64,000 nucleotides of DNA, taken from assembly GCF_932294415.1 (NCBI RefSeq), contig NC_065542.1, positions 49,206,942 to 49,270,941 on the forward strand. Reading direction: 5' to 3'. The notes beneath the pieces are model-generated. The model searched no databases, was not told the origin of the DNA, and worked only from the letters and a program-made list of their open reading frames with translations. Within the stretch, counting starts at the first letter, position 1, and every line of letters starts with the position of its first letter. This DNA comes from Quercus robur (taxonomy: Eukaryota > Streptophyta > Magnoliopsida > Fagales > Fagaceae). The position numbers were made by a program, and so were the translations under genes. Below, in pieces: positions 37,680-48,694 of this stretch.

Positions 37680-39039
37680 AAAACTATAAATAACAAAAAC
37701 CTCAATATTAATCTTACATGTTTTAGAGGCAGTTATACGGTACAGATGCAAACAAAAGTACTTGCAAGTTGCAACTTTGAAAACCATTTGCATGAGGCTG
37801 CAAGAAGAAGATTAAACGAAGAAATTACTATATTTAATCAACAACTATCATTACAAACAAATGAAGCATTGAAAGTTAGCAAGATAGGAAATTTTTTTTT
37901 CTTTTTCTTTTCCTTCTTATTTTCTATTAGTCTATTTTGCTATGTTTATGATGGTTCTTTTTTGTTTTTCTTTTCTTTAGAGGGGGGAGACAGGATAAAA
38001 GAAGAGGATCACCAAAAGTTAGTTATATAAACTGCAAGTCAGAAAACATGCAGTTGGTTCAATTCCGATCATCAGTTCTTCCTAAAATATGTGGCCTAAC
38101 AGTGTAAAAATGTCAAAATCTCTTATACCCAATTTCAGCAACCCTGCAAATATCAGTCCAATTCTGTGCTAAAAGTCCCCCATCAAACTCACTAAAGAAG
38201 CAAGAAGATAACTTGAACAGTTGAGCCACTCAAACTAACTAGATGTGCCATCATCACCTTCAAAGCCCCCCGATTATCCATTCTATACAATTGATTATAC
38301 AAGAAGGAATGATCAATAATCTCACTAAGAACCTGCAAACGTTGAATAATTCAACTGAATAACATCACAAAATTATCATATTCACTCAAGAGTCTATACC
38401 CCTACTAAGAAAATTGGAGACACAAATCAATCACACAACACAAATAATCCTCTAACAAACAATTAAAGACTATACCTTTTCAGCTTATTGGTTAACCTTT
38501 TCACAACACAGAACATATTGATTGGTATTAGAGACAAACTGATAGACACATGAAGTTAAAAAAAAAAATCCTTTCCTTAGAGTAGGAACCACTAAAACAG
38601 CAGAGCCTATCCATAAAAGGAATTCAACAGCCACTTCAACTTCTTCAACTAAAATTTCAACATCCAACCCCTGTAGCCACTTCCAACCCAGATTTCAACC
38701 AAACCCACCTCCCCAATTTCACAAACTGCACAATCAAAAACAATAGTTGATCATTATAATATGAAATGAACAAAAACCCTTCAACTATTAAAACCCTAAA
38801 GCCTCAAAGCCTCCCAAGAAAAAGCCACAAAAGCTAAAAACAAGTAACAAGAACAAACCAAAACTGGGTTATTGAGAATTTCCTCCTACCGATCCAACTG
38901 AAAGCCAAAAATGGCTGAACTTTGTTGTTTTGGCTGTGATTTTTATGCTTGCTCCTCTTGTTGTTATTAGCTTGCACACAAGCTATTGAATAAAAGAATG
39001 ATAATTTTTATTAATAAATAAAATAAGAAAAGAAAAAGG
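37680..39039. other. Outer MULE interior, no gene named
   Basis: AT-rich sequence with exon-like minus-strand blocks. One is near 38210-38335 (open, containing LYRMDNRGALKVMMAHL, preceded by an AG acceptor). Another is near 38560-38720. Neither is recognised. They may be further captured exons. Confidence 0.4.
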
Positions 39040-39049
39040 GAGAGAGCAT

Positions 39050-39215
39050 GAACACCCTTGCTAAATAAACTCAGTACGGCAACAATTTTGTTAGTTGGCC
39101 GGATTCGGAACAATTTGTAATAATAGCATCTCGAGTTTCTGAAACTCGAGATCTAATTAGAACTCGAGTTTTAGAAACTCGAGTTCGTTGTTTTCATTCT
39201 ACCTTACGTGGACAA
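39050..39215 (+). repeat. Inner MULE left TIR with palindromes
   Basis: Inverted match (diverged) to 53240-53409. It holds two palindromes: 39128-39152 (arm ATCTCGAGTTTC, 1-base loop) and 39160-39186 (arm GAACTCGAGTTT, 3-base loop). A third lies just inside at 39238-39262 (arm AAATCGAGTCT). Confidence 0.75.
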
Positions 39216-39417
39216 AATTTCCACGTGGAGCCACGGGAAATCGAGTCTATAAGACTCGATTTCTTGCAACCAGAAACACAAAAACCAGAAGCACTTTCAA
39301 ACGGCACATTTGAAAGTGACAGAACCTTTCAACCTCACTCACTCTAAGACTCCGCCCTCTCTCACTCTCAAACTCACTCTAAAACTCCGCCCTCTCTCAC
39401 TCTCAAACTCAGTCTGA

Positions 39418-39515
39418 AGCCGTTCGTAGCGCCGTTCGTAGCCCGCCGCTCGTAGCCCGCCGTTCGTAGCGCCGTTCGTAGCCCGCCGCTCGTAGCCCGC
39501 CGTTCGTCTGCCGTT
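39418..39515. repeat. 40-bp GC-rich tandem repeat
   Basis: Just over two copies built from CCGTTCGTAGC and CCGCTCGTAGCCCG sub-units, in an otherwise AT-rich leader-like region of the inner MULE. Confidence 0.75.
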
Positions 39516-39519
39516 CGTG

Positions 39520-41440
39520 CTCTCTCTTTTCAGGTTCTGGGTTCTCTTCTTCTCATTTTTCTTTATGCAATTTTTTGATCTGTGTGATGGGTATTGTAAA
39601 TTTGAGTTGTTTTCTGTTTTGGGTTCTTGAAATTTTGGGTTTTTGTAGCTCAGTGTTAGTGGTAGCACATCTCATGAAAGAAATAGAGATTCACTGCACC
39701 TAATAATCTTTTCTCACTTTCTCCTCTAATTTCTTCTTCTGTTTCTTTTACTTTAATGTCTTGGTATTTCAGGATTTTTTGTCCCTAAAAAATCTGGATT
39801 GGGTTATATAAAATACCAATAAAGCTATTTGATTTCCATGGACATTCAGTGTTTCCCCCTTAAGTAACTGTCCGGTGTTAGGCAGATGATTTAAAAAGCC
39901 AAGGCTTGGCATGTATATTTAGAGAAATTTATTTTTCTTTTTTGGTGAAATATACAGGTGATACCTTGAATCATATTTGTTATTGAGGGCTTATTCTGAA
40001 CTAATTGTTGATGTCTTTTTGCTGGGTCCATTTGTTGTAATTGTGTTAGAAGGCTTGTCCGTTCTGTTTATGGGAACAGGTTATTGAAGAAATTCTAAAT
40101 TATTTAAGTAGTTTGTTCTGAGATTCTTCAAAATTTGGTGCTTATTAACTCTTTCCGTAGTGGTATATCTAATGACTCATTAAAGCATATCTTCCCATTT
40201 TCTAATGATAGCAACATCTTTTAAAGAAATAGAAACCTGGTTATGCAGTGATTCATATATGCATTTTTTTATGCTTGTTTCTTTTTACTTTATTGGGTAT
40301 GCTATTTCCAATTTTGGTTCATCTATTGTGATAGTTTATAAAGTTTTTTGTGTGTTTGTTTATGTTATTAAATATGGGGTAATTGAAAAATGTTTAATTG
40401 GAAATGCTAAAAAGTTTTGGAACATTATGGGTGAGTTATTGTAGGACTAATGTTGTATAGGTTTTTTCACCTTTTAGTTGCTCATAGCTTGTTGAGAGAA
40501 TAAGAAGGGTTAAAATTTTGGGAATTGGAATGAAAAATTTTGATGTTTAGCTTAGCTGAAATCATCACCCTTAGATGGAGCAGGCCCATACATCAAAAAG
40601 AGTTGCTTACTAATAAGAAAAATGTTTTCCATTTTGACCAATGGGTTGTCTGGAATTCCTATAGTTTTTTACTGACTCTGTGCATTTGGTAATTCGTTGA
40701 GCAGGATATATGTGAATTAGGGACCATTTTTGCTCCTGCTTGTATCGGTCATAGTTGGTATTTGTTGGTCGGTTTAAATGAATGAGAAAAAGTCATTATT
40801 AGATGGTATCTGATCATATGAAAGTTCCAACACACCATTTTAGGATATAACGATCAAATCACTTAATGTGCTCATTGACCATGAGATTTCCATAGTGCAA
40901 AGTGGGTTCTTGTTAGCTTTGATTATTACTGTTGTGTTGTTGGTTTGCTTAGATTATAAGTTGTGTGATGGCTTTGCGTTGTGTACTTGTATAGTCTTGT
41001 CCGAAGGTACTCTCTCTTTCTTCTGAGTGCTTTCTCGTTTTTGCTTCTTAGACTCCTCTCTCTCTCTCTCTCCAATTTTAGATTTATGAATTTCATGATT
41101 TGACCTAGGGTTTGGATCTTTTTGGGTTTTTTTGATTTTTTTATTATTTTTTTTATTAATTGTGTTTTTTTTAAAATGATTGAATTTGATGTAATTGGTT
41201 TTGCATCATGTTTGAATTTGTTGGTTTGTTCTACAAGTTGATGATTTAGTGGTTTTGCATGATTTGCTATAGCTATTGTCTAAGTTTAGGTTTTGGGTTT
41301 CTGGGTTCTTTTCTCTCGGCCAAACTGTTGAACATATTAGAACATAATAAACTAACCAAAAGTAAAAGTAAGTTCACAAACTCAAATTCTCGGGAAATTA
41401 CATGAGGTTACCCTCTGTTGGGGCGAATTGTAAGTGGTTC
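39520..41440. other. Inner MULE left arm, no gene seen
   Basis: Leader- or intron-like T-rich sequence. Open frames are short and Phe/Leu-rich. No protein is recognised. Confidence 0.5.
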
Positions 41441-41457
41441 ACATACCCTCTGTTTAA

Positions 41458-41596
41458 GCCTTACAGTGACATTTTAAAGCCCTATAGTGGTGTTTTCCTG
41501 CAAATTTTTTTTTATAAGTATCAGGTTTAGGGAGCCATATAGTGGCGTTTTTAAGTCCTATAGTGACGTTTTAAAGCCCTATAGCAGCGTTTTTCT
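41458..41596 (+). repeat. About 22-bp motif repeated five times
   Basis: Variants of CCCTATAGTGRCGTTTTAAAG start at about 41458, 41480, 41532, 41554 and 41575, three of the four gaps being about 22 bp. They could be subterminal protein-binding repeats. Confidence 0.6.
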
Positions 41597-41703
41597 GTAA
41601 TTTATGGAAATTGAGTCTTTAAAACTCGATTTTTACGTCAATTTTTTCTCACTTTAAACCCATCCTCTTATAAATCGAGACTTAAAAACTCGACTTTTAT
41701 ATT

Positions 41704-41790
41704 GGAACTCGAGTGGAGGAACACTCGAGATGCTAGTTTTCAACATTGTTTTGAAACGTGACAACTAACTAAATTTTTTAATATTTATTG
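41704..41790. repeat. Internal copy of the MULE right terminus
   Basis: ACTCGAGATGCTAGTTTTC followed by ACATTGTTTTGAAACGTG and 'aactaact' parallels the right end of the inner MULE at 53322-53370, in the same orientation. With the left TIR it would bound a 2.7-kb sub-element. It is preceded by degenerate CTCGAG palindromes at about 41610-41730. Confidence 0.6.
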
Positions 41791-41863
41791 TTATTTAGAA
41801 AAAAAATTCTGTTCTTATCTAGTTTGTATGCACTTGTAATGTTTAACTGTCATTTGAATCTTC

Positions 41864-41894
<31 letters not shown>

Positions 41895-41985
41895 GAAGGT
41901 GATGGAATGAAAATATATGAACTCTTATCAAACATTGGCACAGAGAAATTGGGGTTTTCATAACCTTTTTAATTGTCTTTGCAAT

Positions 41986-44900
41986 ATGGAGCCTCAGATC
42001 GATGAGGAGCTACAGTGCTTGCACCCCGGTCCGCTACAGGATTCAGTGTTGACGCGACAACCATATCACCGATCAGAGGCCATTTGGAATGGCGAGGTGA
42101 AATTTCTAGTTCTAACAACCGCTTTAATTTTTACGTTGACTTTGACTTTTAGTTAGCAAGTTCTTTCAAAGTTGTATTTCTAGTTCTAACAACCGCAAAA
42201 ATTTTTATTGAATTTATAGGACCCGGGCCCACTTGTGTGCCGTGGTCGCACTAAGGAGATGGCAAACGTTCAGATGGAAGATAATCGGGTGATTGACATT
42301 ATCAAATTGCTAAGGTTGGAAGGATTGTTTAGAGCCCCTTCCAAAGAGATCGATAATTGCCTAATATCGGCCTTAGTTGAGCGATGGCGGCCGGAGACTC
42401 ATACGTTTCATCTTCCACATGGTGAGATGACAATCACCCTACAAGATGTGGAGGTAATTTTCGGACTTCCTATAGACGGTGAGGTCTTGGTTGGACTGAC
42501 TGCTGTGGAGGATGGGACTTGGAGGGATGTGTGCGGGGAGTTGCTTGGATTTACTCCGCCGAATGACAATAAAACTTTGGTGGGCCAAAGAATTCTCATC
42601 AGCCGACTTGTTGAGGCCATTGCAGCACCACTGCCTGAGGACGCAACAGAGATTCAGATACACCGGTATGCCCGGTGCTATATTTTAGCGCTAGTAGGGG
42701 ATAAACTTTTCATGGACAAGTCAGGAGATAGGGTGCATCTGATGTTCTTGGAGTTTATGCGCAACCTTCGTGATCTGCGGCAGTATAGTTGGGGTAGTGG
42801 TTGCTTGGCCTGGTTGTACAGGGAGTTGTGTCGAGCAAGTGAGAAAGGCGCATCGCAGATTGGTGGGGCGTGCACCTTGGTCCAGTATTGGGCATGGGCA
42901 AGGTTGCCATTCTTGTGCCCGAGGATAGAGCCCCCACCTGGATGTGATTATGGCCCATGGCCATATGCTCCACTTGCATTTAAGTAAGTGTTTTCCTAAT
43001 ATTTAATTTGTTATGCAATGTACTCTTCTTAATAACTAAATTGTATTATCGTTCTTATGTTATTTGCTCATAATTGTAGGTGGGTGCGGGTGCGAAGCCC
43101 GAAGAGTAGGCCAGGTGGCACGGCCTTGATCCGCTATCGCGAGCAATTAGTGACAATGCAGCCAGACCAGGTAATAACATTCAAAAATTCGGTTTGGTTA
43201 TAATAATTTCCCTTAAGAATATGATTGCTTCATCCTTTAACATATCTTTTGTTAAAATTGTGGTTTTTCCTTTTATCTATGTATTCTCCCTTCTTTCACC
43301 TTTTAAGATGCTATGATAATTGTTTTTTGTTTCTATTGTAGATTGTGTGGCAGCCATATGAGGCAGACTTCGGCCACCTTCCTGAGTTCTGCGTTGCAGG
43401 GAGGGATACGTGGACAGCCAGGGTGCCGCTTCTGTGTTTTTGCATAGTAGAGAGACACTACCCGGACCGTGTCCTTCGACAGTTTGGGTTGGCGCAGCAG
43501 CAGCCTGACGATGTTTTCTACGAAGATAGACTGCATAAAATTGACTTACGTGGGAAGGTGGAAAAGAATTGGAGGGAGGAGCATGGACCGTATATCATTT
43601 CATGGGAAATGAGACGACAACAACTTTGTCATGCACCTCCTCAGATTGGTGAGATGCCCCGCGATCATGCCTATTACGTCTGGTACCGTCCGGTCACTCG
43701 AAAGTATGTCGACCGCAACAGCGCTAAATTAGATATAATGGTAATGTGTTCTAATTAGATTTTATTGCCTATTTCGTTTTACTTGAGTACATGTATGAAC
43801 GTAGAATCAGTTTCTATGAATTATAAAAACATATCTGATTAAAGAGTTTCTGTTACATATAGTACTCTAATAAAACTGTTAGTTTCTAGTTGAGTATTTG
43901 AGTAGATTAGTAAGTACTATATTGCCTATTTCATTAATTTATACATAACTGTCTCAAATATGATTGTACTGGTTCTTTCTCCGTTTCAGATTCAAAGCCA
44001 TTTAGCGCTGTTGGCGATGCTTCCTGAAGGCAGCGAAGCTCACAACCATGTTCGGCGTGTCCTAAATAATGTGGTTGGCCTTGGTCGTGATCCTGTAGCA
44101 AATGAGGAGGCAGACAATGGCCATGAGACTGAACCAACAGCTACTGAAATCCCAAGCACAAGCGCAGCACCCATAAGTACACGGACCCGTGCTCAGCGTG
44201 CTATTGCAAGCCCAAGCACAAGCGCAGCTAGGGGCCGTGGTCGGCCTGCTACAGCAAGCCCAAGTACAAGTGCAACCAGGGGTCGTGGTATGCCTGCTAC
44301 AGCAAGCCCAAGCACAAGTGCAGCTAGGGGCCGTGGTCGGCGTACAACAACCCCTCGGGTTGTAACTAGTCCTGAGATGCCTGCACCCATCCCGCACTCA
44401 TCTCCTCAGCCTGAGGTCCCTCCACACATCCCAGATGCATCTCTTCAGCCCGAGGTCCGTTCACCCAGCCCACCTTCGCAGCCCAATTTTGATCTCGGTA
44501 TTGATTACAATGTGACCCCTCCTATACTCCCCGAGACACCCTCTTACCCACCTACCAGCTCTACTGCACCCACTCCTGGCCTCTACTTAGAGCATCATTA
44601 CCCACCTACCGCATCCTCATCTGACCCTCTAGGACCTCCGGTTGGGATTGACACTGTACAGCCACATACTGATGTACCAAACGAGCAACCCCCTCATCAG
44701 CCCTCACCTCCACGAGGTAGACCACAGCGCACTAGAAGAGCACCCACTTGTGGGACAGGTGGACACAAAATAGGACACCGAGGTAGCTCTATGGTATGAT
44801 AACGTTAATTAGAATTCAAATGCATATATTTTGTAGTTCACTTTCTTCTAATGATAACATTAATTAGAATCTTGATTGCGGAACTTCTAATGGAATTTGC

Positions 44901-44995
44901 AGCATGATGATGAGCCTAAGGATGATGCCCCGCAGCCGCCTCCCTCGCCCAAACATTACACAAGGGTTAAAAAACGCAAAATTGGCGAACCTTGA
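41986..44995 (+). CDS. Plant mobile domain (PMD) protein carried by the MULE
   Basis: Six exons with GT/AG borders and no break: 41986-42096, 42220-42983, 43080-43170, 43342-43740, 43990-44793 and 44903-44995, giving about 753 residues. The mobile domain of the MAIN/MAIL1 and 'PP7 long form' families spans roughly residues 15-460. Landmarks are HPGPLQDSVL, HRSEAIW, GEMTITLQDVEVIFGLP, WAWARLPFL, WQPYEADFGHLP and DHAYYVWYRP. The tail is Pro/Ser-rich with three 16-residue repeats (44206-44349, ASPSTSAARGRGRPAT) bearing AT-hook-like GRGRP cores. An in-frame ATG at 41917 is an alternative start; 41986 is chosen because family N-termini begin close to the HPGPL motif. PMD proteins occur as host silencing or development factors and inside transposons; here the location says transposon. 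The biochemical role is unknown. Confidence 0.85.
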
Positions 44996-45650
44996 GTAAG
45001 TGCTAAAGTCATAATATTTTAGCATTTTTCTTCTTCTTCTTCTATTATTCTTCTCATAGTTTCTTAATTTTTTGCCTCATAATTGTTTATTATCAATTTA
45101 TCACTAGAGAGTAGAGAGCTTGGGTTGTGTTGTGTTGGAGCAGAATTTGAAAGATTGATTCATGTCAAATTTCTTATCTTAAAAAGTTAATATTTCTAAT
45201 GTAGTGATTCATCAATTAGTTAAATGTCAATGTTTTGCCAAAGATCCTTGTAATAGAAACTTCATTTTTTTTTATTGAAATTATTGCTAATTTCGTGTTT
45301 GTGAGGCATGATTAGTTGTATGTTGAAGGCTTAGGCAGATTGGAAAAAAGAATGATGTAGGTCATTTTACTTATTGCATCTTTTTGTACCATTGCCTGGT
45401 TTTCTCAACTGTGCTTAAAAAAAAATATTATAAAGGACCTATATAAACAAGATGATGCATATGTATGAATGAGACTTTCCACTTGGTACTGTTTGGGAAA
45501 TTTCGGTTCAAATATGAATTAGTTTCATGGACAATCACCCCCCCACCCCACCCCCAGGCTGGGTGTCCCCCCTAAATTGCACCACCTTTAAGTTTTGCTG
45601 CACGGATACCAAATTTAATGATTGAGAGATTCTTCATTTCCATGATGCAG
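44996..45650. other. Between PMD and the lysyl-tRNA synthetase fragment
   Basis: Non-coding as far as I can see. A C-rich run lies at about 45537-45555. This is probably the PMD 3' region plus captured intron sequence. Confidence 0.45.
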
Positions 45651-45937
45651 CAAGTCAGATTTGAATGAGGAAGAATTTTCTGGGTTCCATTCAACTGTGA
45701 AGCATGGTGATATTGTTGGTGTCAAAGGGTTTCCACGTTTGTGATGTTACTACAATTGGGTAGTTACTAACACCTTTTGAATTTTATATATATATATATA
45801 TATATAGCTGCTCCTTATTGTATCAACAACGCTATTTAGATTTGATGTTGAATATGGAGGTTCGACAAATTTTTGAGACAAGAACTCGGATCATTAAATA
45901 TATTCTGCACGTTCTTGAAAATCTTGATTTCTTGGAG
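45651..45937 (+). pseudogene. Captured lysyl-tRNA synthetase fragment
   Basis: Two exon blocks. The first (45651 to about 45737, after a CAG acceptor) encodes SDLNEEEFSGFHSTVKHGD and IVGVKGFP, matching the anticodon-binding OB-fold region of plant lysyl-tRNA synthetase. The second (about 45822-45937, ending at a GT donor) encodes RYLDLMLNMEVRQIF, TRTRIIKYI and DFLE, the start of the catalytic domain. Sequence that should lie between them (GKTKRGELSIFP region) is missing and the first block runs into a stop. A TA repeat lies in the gap. It is a non-functional piece of a host gene inside the inner MULE. Confidence 0.78.
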
Positions 45938-45994
45938 GTTAGTTGAGTAAACTTAGGAAATGAAGGAAAGTGTATGATTTTACATTTTGAGCGC

Positions 45995-46033
<39 letters not shown>

Positions 46034-46477
46034 TTCATCTTTCATGTGTTTTATCTATGTTTGGTGGTTGAGAAAACAAAGGAAAGTAATAGGAACATAC
46101 AGACAAAGAAAAGTGTAGAATTGTACATTTTGAGTGTTTTATTTCTTTACTTTAAATTAGTTCATTTTTTTGTGTTTTTCTCTGTTAGTTGTTTAGAAAA
46201 TAAAGGGAAGCGTGCTTTTTGAGTGCTTTGATATTTTAGTTTTACTGTGGAAAAGATCTTTGAAAGAATGCCAGTAGTTGCACCCTAGGTATATATGAAT
46301 CTAGGTTTTGCTAGCTAGGTCCCAATTTTTATAAATATATATAAACCCATGATTCGCAGATTCAGTATCTGAATTTTTGTTTTTTGGTTTTCTGTAACAC
46401 TTGTAGTCCCTGATTACTGTAAGATTTAGCTTAATTTATTTTTGGATGAATAGATTTAGCTTAATTTTGTTAGTTGG
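45938..46477. other. Spacer inside the inner MULE
   Basis: AT-rich, with a TA repeat at about 46000-46030. No gene seen. Confidence 0.5.
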
Positions 46478-47591
46478 ATGATGCACAGTACTGATTTTTC
46501 ATTGATTGAATCTATGTCAAAGGCAAAGGGTACAGAAAAAGAGGAGCTTGCTGAGACAATGGATAAGCTAAATATTGAGGGATCATCATCTGGCCAGGCT
46601 GGGACTTCGTCAACCAACTTCAAGAGAAAACCAGTTATCATCATTGTTGTAGGGATGGCAGGTGATTAAATTAACCCTAATCGGTTTTGTTTAAAAGTAT
46701 TATTGGTTGTCTTTTCGTTGATTTATATGGGTTTGGATTTTTGGGAACTTTGTGGTATGTTTACTGTTTGGAGATAAAGACTGAAAGATGTTATACGGAT
46801 TTTCTTATGTTGGATGTTGCCTCTTGTGCTGGCATTCAACAAGACTGATGTGGCTCAACATCAATTTGCCTTGGAGGTTTGTTTTTACTTGACCCTTCAA
46901 GTACATAATTTTCTGAAAATGCTATATTTGACTCTTCCTTTTGCCTCTTTTAAACCACGTATTTGGTATGATGGTCTAAATCTGATTCTGCAGCTGTTTT
47001 CTCACCCTTTGCTTGGGACACTAATTTTTTCTCCATTCCCTTTATCGTCTAGTTAACTTGCATATATATACTAGCAGATTTTGTTTTGTATTTATATCCT
47101 TGTCTTGAATGCTGATGTGCATGCAGTGGATGGATGACTTTGAGGCCTTTCACGCAGCAGTAAGTTCAGACAGCTCATACACATCAACTCTAACTCAGAG
47201 CCTTGCCCTTGTGCTGGATGAGTTCTACAAGAATTTACGGTCAGTTGGTGTGTCTGCTGTTTCTGGTGCTGGAATTTACGGTCAAGGCCATTGAAGCAAG
47301 TGCCGAGGCTGATCTTGACAAGAGATGGGCAGAGAAGCAACGTTTGGAGGAAGATCGCAGGAAGGAGAACTTCGATAAATTGAGGAAGGATATGGAGAAA
47401 TCTGGGGGAGAAACTGTTGTCTTCAGCACTGGTCTGAAGGACAAAGGAGATAGGAGTAAAACCATGATGGATGAGGAAGATGAAGAAATAGAAGATGATG
47501 ATGATGATGATTATGAGATCCCTATGATGATGAAGATGCTATAGATGAGGATGAGGATGAAGATGAAGAAGTTTCCAAATTCTCCTTTTAG
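46478..47591 (+). pseudogene. GPN1: Captured GPN1/QQT2 GTPase gene, internally deleted
   Basis: The blocks encode the two ends of GPN-loop GTPase 1, an RNA polymerase II assembly factor. 46478-46661: KEELAETMDKLNIEGSSSG to KPVIIIVVGMAG, stopping right before the P-loop GKT. About 46817-46876: LPLVLAFNKTDVAQHQFALE, with the G4 motif NKTD. 47127-47591: [40 protein letters not shown], then after a frame change near 47275 [20 protein letters not shown] and an acidic tail ending VSKFSF. All exons for the P-loop, GPN motif and G3 are gone. It cannot make a GTPase and looks like a captured fragment. Confidence 0.85.
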
Positions 47592-48032
47592 TACAGCTAC
47601 AATGCTAACAAAATTTTCTTGAAGCAAAACTTTGTATAGAATTTTCACTAGTGACTAATGTACTAAACACTGATTTAACGGCATATAGTTTTGCATAACG
47701 TGTGATTTTAGACTTAAATTAGTGTTTTAATAATGTGTAGAGACTTTGCCTCTAGTAATTTCCAAATGTAATCCAAAGGCTAAGATTTTAGACATTTGCA
47801 AAAATGGTGGTTGAGAGAGTGAACATTTCATTGTTGCTAATCAAAATTATGTCAATGTTGATAGTCATATGTTCTCTTACATTTATATATATATATATTT
47901 TTTTTTTCCTTCTTCATAGATGGTTTTTATTAGTTTTCTTAACAAAATATTGTGCTTTGCATTGCAAGAATGTTTTAGGAATTTTGCACCAAAATGTGTC
48001 ATGCTCTGTGGATCATCTTTCTTGTATATAAA
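47592..48032. other. Spacer between GPN1 fragment and hairpin array
   Basis: Probably captured 3' UTR of GPN1. No gene seen. Confidence 0.5.
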
Positions 48033-48391
48033 TGGAATTTTTTTTCCCCAAATCCCCTATTTTTGTAGGCTCTCGGCCTAAACAGGGGATTTGGGGAAAA
48101 AAAATTTCCCCAGCTGGAACTCGAGTCTTTAAGACTCGAGTTCCACTGGGGAAATTTTTTTCCCCAAATCCCCTGTTTTTGTAGGCTCTCGGCCTAAACA
48201 GGGGATTGGGGGAAAACAAAATTTCCCCAGCTGGAACTCGAGTCTTCAAGACTCGAGTTCCACTGGGGAAATTTTTTTTCCCCCAATCCCCTGTTTTTGA
48301 AGGCTCTCGGCCTAAACAGGGGATTTGGGGGAAAAAAATTCCCCAGCTGGAACTCGAGTCTTAAAGACTCGAGTTCCAGCTGGGGAAATTC
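48033..48391. repeat. Array of three long nested hairpins, about 117-bp period
   Basis: Units at 48080-48178, 48196-48296 and 48314-48391, preceded by a half unit at 48033-48060. Each of the first two is an inverted repeat with arms of about 48-50 bp. An arm runs AAACAGGGGATTTGGGG, A-run, TTTCCCCAG, then GGAACTCGAGTCTT at the centre with a single unpaired base (T, C, A in the three units). Units are joined by TAGGCTCTCGGCC. The array sits between the 3' ends of the convergent GPN1 fragment and the transposase gene. Confidence 0.92.
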
Positions 48392-48694
48392 TAAACATGC
48401 CCAACCACGCTTAATTTGCAGTTCTAACCATACTACTCAAATCACAATCTTCATAAAGGTACATTGGATTAAGAATTACAAGTACATTCAACAAAAGCCA
48501 AAAAGTTCACATAGCCAATACAACGTAGTCACTTTTCCTAACATCGTCGGTCCACATGACAAAAACGTCATCCATGGAAGCATGCCTGAAAAACATAGAG
48601 TAATCACGTTAGGAGACAATATACTAAACAATAAGTAAACATGGAATGAATAACAATTATTTAACCGATGCATAACTTTTTGCCATCTACCTAC
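48392..48694 (-). other. Transposase 3' flank
   Basis: Probable 3' UTR of the minus-strand transposase. No further gene seen. Confidence 0.45.

Noticed and set aside
39339-39668. 109-residue minus-strand open frame with GGLRAAGYERR repeats
   Set aside because: Produced by the 40-bp GC-rich tandem repeat near the inner MULE end. No homology seen.
39050-41790. Treating the left 2.7 kb as a separate complete MULE
   Set aside because: No duplication matching GAGAGAGCAT follows 41790, whereas the 53409 end has a perfect one.
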